This document shows positions 22,832-24,453 of a stretch of DNA of 24,453 nt, piece after piece. The position numbers and the translations under genes are program-made. Below the pieces are notes generated by a model. The model worked only from the letters and a program-made list of their open reading frames with translations, did no database searches and was not told the DNA's origin. The first letter of the stretch is position 1. Each line of letters starts with the position of its first letter. The stretch is from CAYVQZ01 sp964453435 (GTDB lineage Bacteria > Abyssobacteria > SURF-5). Where the stretch lies: assembly GCA_964453435.1 (NCBI GenBank), contig CAYVQZ010000067.1, positions 1 through 24,453 of the forward strand, in the 5' to 3' direction.

Positions 22832-23152
22832 TCACGTCAGATTTAGACCGACCGACTGAACTCTGATTCTTTGTGAGACTACGTGTCCTTCGTGGATAAA
22901 TCCGTTCCGCCCTTCCGTCTGCCTTTTCATTCCGCATTCCGTCCTTTCAACCGAAAACCGTAAACCCGCGCTTTGTGCACAATCCGCAATCCGCAATCCG
23001 GCAGACTTTGAACTTTGAACCTTGAACCTTGAACCTGAAAGCCGTAGCGGGCCTTTGTCAAATGCGTAGACGCGCGACCTCTCTATTTTACGTTTGGGTC
23101 TCCGGATAGCTCAGAGCCGGGAGTCGAAATCGCGGGGTTTGATTCGACCGCT
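22832..23152. other. Intergenic filler with two heptamer arrays
   Basis: No gene is supported. The stretch has CGTGTCCTTCGTGG-like and TTCCGCATTCCG-like words (22880-22945), two heptamer tandem arrays (22980-23034), and a short GGATAGCTCAG stretch at 23104-23114 that only superficially recalls a tRNA D-arm. Confidence 0.5.
22980..23034. repeat. Two adjacent heptanucleotide tandem arrays
   Basis: CAATCCG occurs three times at 22980-23000. After 6 bp, a TTTGAAC/CTTGAAC heptamer occurs four times at 23007-23034. Both arrays have a 7-bp period but different words, like the short tandemly repeated repetitive sequences described in cyanobacteria. Confidence 0.85.
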
Positions 23153-23161
23153 GACAATAAA

Positions 23162-23198
23162 AAAGAGAGGGTTTTGCAGCGGAATCAAGAGTAAAGAT
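23162..23198 (+). repeat. 37-bp direct repeat flanking the accessory segment, left copy
   Basis: It begins AAAGAGAGGGTTTTGCAGCG and ends CAAGAGTAAAGAT. The right copy at 24361-24397 differs at 3 of 37 positions and lies in the same orientation about 1.2 kb away. Confidence 0.8.
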
Positions 23199-23259
23199 GG
23201 GTGACCCTCAATTCTTCGTGCTTTTGGGTGCCCCCATCGAGGAGGCCAAGGGAGGGCGC

Positions 23260-23289
23260 TTGCATTTCGTCCGAAACCTGCGGTATATT
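23260..23289 (+). promoter_or_regulatory. Promoter of the toxin-antitoxin operon
   Basis: TTGCAT (23260-23265), an 18-bp spacer and TATATT (23284-23289) stand about 60 bp before the antitoxin ATG. Confidence 0.5.
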
Positions 23290-23291
23290 TA

Positions 23292-23312
23292 CACTGAGTG
23301 AGATTATCAGTG
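23292..23312. promoter_or_regulatory. Inverted repeat, possible autoregulatory operator
   Basis: CACTGA and TCAGTG are perfect 6-bp arms 9 bp apart, placed just downstream of the -10 element. This is where antitoxin or toxin-antitoxin complexes usually bind to repress their own operon. Confidence 0.4.
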
Positions 23313-23348
23313 ATGCGACAGAAAGGGTGGTCATCAAGGAGAACTCAC

Positions 23349-23531
23349 ATGACCATGAAAGAACTGGCAAAACAGGTTATCGATTCGATGCCCGATAACG
23401 CGAGCCTGGACGAAATAATGCATGCCCTCTACGTCAACACCAAATTCCAGCATGGAGAGAAGGAAATACGCGAAGGCAAGGGCGTGCCCCATGAGAAGGC
23501 AAAGCAGCGGATGAAAAAATGGCTGAAGTGA
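23349..23531 (+). CDS. Antitoxin of a ParE-type toxin-antitoxin pair
   Basis: The 60-residue protein starts at ATG 23349, where AAGGAG lies 7 bp upstream. The open frame extends 17 codons further but without a ribosome binding site. The sequence MKELAKQVIDSMPDNASLDE, IMHALYVNTKFQHGEKEIRE, GKGVPHEKAKQRM follows the common small antitoxin pattern of a short helical N-terminus with P-x-x-A-x-x-D-x-I-M-x-x-L-Y-V, then G-x-x-x-x-x-x-G and P-H-E-x-x-K-x-R. It overlaps the toxin gene by 13 bp, so the pair is co-translated. Its role is to bind and neutralise the toxin and repress the operon. Confidence 0.8.
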   Translation: MTMKELAKQVIDSMPDNASLDEIMHALYVNTKFQHGEKEIREGKGVPHEKAKQRMKKWLK

Positions 23532-23806
23532 TATGGTCGCCGTCCGCCCTCCGAGATGTCGAAGACATCGCAGAATTTATCTCCAAGGACTCCCCGGAGC
23601 AAGCAGCCCTTTTCCTCGAACGCCTGATCGAAAGAACCGACCAGTTGGCAGAATATCCGTTTTCTGGGCGAATCATCCCCGAAATCCGCAAAGAAAAAGC
23701 TCGAGAAATCATTTACGGAAGTTATCGAATCATGTATCTCATCGAGAGCGAGGAAGTTTGGATAACCGGAATCATTCATGGCGCCAGAGACTGGCGGCCG
23801 GAATGA
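23519..23806 (+). CDS. RelE/ParE-family toxin
   Basis: The 95-residue protein matches the ParE subgroup: VIWSPSALRDVEDIAEFIS at the start, then a helix with ALFLERLIERTDQLAEYPFSG, RIIPEIRKEKAREIIYGSYR, IMYLIESEEVWITGIIHGAR and the end DWRPE. The conserved Y-R-I-x-Y and G-x-x-H-G-A-R-D-W blocks are complete, so the protein looks intact. ParE-type toxins act on DNA gyrase and RelE-type toxins on ribosome-bound mRNA. The motifs favour the ParE side but the target cannot be proven here. It is the second gene of the operon, overlapping the antitoxin by 13 bp. Confidence 0.9.
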   Translation: MAEVIWSPSALRDVEDIAEFISKDSPEQAALFLERLIERTDQLAEYPFSGRIIPEIRKEKAREIIYGSYRIMYLIESEEVWITGIIHGARDWRPE

Positions 23807-23981
23807 CTGTTCAAGTCTTTGCGCTGAACCTCATTTAATTCCTCAGAATTTCTTTCCATCCCTCGCCCTTCGTGTGAGGCGCACTTAAATTTCCCTGTCC
23901 GGGGTGGTATGATGTGCGGGCCTCGCAGCGAAGAAACACAAATATCGACCACCGATGGTCATACGCAAGACAAACATGTGA

Positions 23982-24218
23982 TGCCCAAAGCGACAGAGAA
24001 ATGCGATCGAAGGCACTATCAGCGAACTCTGTCGCAAATTTGGCATGAGGCGCTGCCGGTATCGAGGTCTCAGGAAAACCATGTTACAGAATTTCATGAT
24101 CGCCGCCGCCTGTGCCATCACCCGATGGTGGAGACGGGAAAAATGGGAAGTGCGCGGGGCAATGAAAGCGATCTTAACCGAAAAGCTTGCGGCCGCTCCG
24201 ACTTATAGTAGCGGTTGA
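23982..24218 (+). pseudogene. DDE transposase C-terminal remnant (IS1182-like)
   Basis: The frame ending at TGA 24216-24218 reads PKRQRNAIEGTISELCRKFG, MRRCRYRGLRKTMLQNFMIA and AACAITRW. The R-x-x-I-E-G-T-x-S-E, G-x-R-R-x-R-Y-R-G and K-T-x-L-Q blocks are the C-terminal end of IS1182-type DDE transposases, including the last catalytic Glu. A TGA at 23979-23981 closes the frame upstream, and no N-terminal part is recognisable between 23885 and 23980. Only about 75 residues survive. I see no terminal inverted repeats. It is a dead insertion-sequence fragment. Confidence 0.6.
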
Positions 24219-24339
24219 CGACCTCATTGCTGTATCAAATCAAGTAAAGAAGGGAAACTATGCCAGCGCCACCTTAACCATTGAAGAGATTTTTCATCCC
24301 CTCCGAAGTGAATCGGATTTCAAGCAAATTCTCCCATAA
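24178..24339 (+). other. Short coding-like tail, unrecognised
   Basis: A frame open from 24178 to TAA 24337-24339 (possible TTG start at 24187) reads LIVAVDDLIAVSNQVKKGNY, then ASATLTIEEIFHPLRSESDF and KQILP. The composition and helix-like periodicity are protein-like, and the HPLRSESDFKQIL end recalls the last helices of TPR-type proteins. It overlaps the end of the transposase remnant in another frame. There is no ribosome binding site. It is probably the tail of a gene truncated by the insertion element. Confidence 0.25.
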
Positions 24340-24360
24340 TGGATTGCACGTGTTTGACAA

Positions 24361-24397
24361 AAAGAGGGGGTTTTGCAGCGCAAACAAGAGTAAAGAT
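24361..24397 (+). repeat. 37-bp direct repeat flanking the accessory segment, right copy
   Basis: It is the partner of 23162-23198 and differs at 3 of 37 positions. The two copies bracket the toxin-antitoxin pair, the transposase remnant and the truncated tail. Confidence 0.8.
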
Positions 24398-24453
24398 TTG
24401 ATAATCATATAAAGGCGCCTCCGAGCATATCGAATAAGGTATTATCGATATGC

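Noticed and set aside
23101..23155. tRNA-like stretch (GGATAGCTCAG followed by GGGGTTTGATTCGACC)
   Set aside because: It has a D-arm-like and a T-arm-like word, but there is no anticodon arm, the length is too short, and acceptor ends do not pair.

Overview
The window looks like a piece of an uncultured Gram-negative (diderm) bacterium's genome, probably from a metagenome-derived scaffold. The Gram-negative inference rests on a TolC-type channel with an RND pump, a predicted outer-membrane barrel encoded beside a LolA-like protein, and a phage-shock (psp) system. The Ns at 14632-14731 are exactly 100, the usual placeholder for a scaffold gap. The intergenic spaces are littered with short interspersed repeats and broken genes, as in many environmental deltaproteobacterial or candidate-phylum genomes. 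I cannot name the lineage from sequence alone. No rRNA, convincing tRNA or CRISPR array was seen.

Layout. 1-1050 is a patchwork of fragments: a partial ORF running off the left edge, a small UVR-motif protein, the C-terminal end of a beta-propeller-like repeat protein (minus strand), and the C-terminal third of LexA (plus strand) abutting it at about 900. 1130-1579 holds a cysteine-rich zinc-ribbon ORF broken by an in-frame TAA, RNA hairpins, and a promoter with an operator-like repeat. A multi-spanning membrane protein of possible GT-C type follows (1606-3159), then a broken ABC-permease fragment (3346-3687).

3818-7211 is a psp locus: pspA, an extra repeat-bearing ORF, pspB and pspC on the minus strand, with divergent pspF on the plus strand. 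The divergent spacer has a perfect sigma-70 promoter for pspF and a weak sigma-54-like site for pspA. A pRiA4b ORF-3-like gene with its own promoter follows (7316-7837).

8228-13659 is one compact minus-strand operon: a LolA-like periplasmic protein, two FtsX-type permeases, a LolD-like ATPase and a predicted outer-membrane beta-barrel. Together they look like a dedicated inner-to-outer membrane lipid or lipoprotein trafficking system with its own outer-membrane end point. 13871-15199 contains a frameshifted HEPN gene and a secreted Glu/Arg-rich repeat protein interrupted by the assembly gap, then a strong bidirectional terminator. 15282-15719 is a DUF5661-like gene. 15930-21751 is a tripartite efflux operon (TolC-like channel, membrane-fusion protein, RND pump) ending in a terminator that overlaps the pump's stop codon.

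21752-24453 is a degraded accessory region: interspersed repeats, a frameshifted DUF4258 gene overlapping a DUF2283 gene, two heptamer tandem arrays, an intact ParE-type toxin-antitoxin pair with promoter and operator-like repeat, a transposase C-terminal remnant, and two 37-bp direct repeats about 1.2 kb apart that bracket the toxin-antitoxin genes and the transposase remnant.
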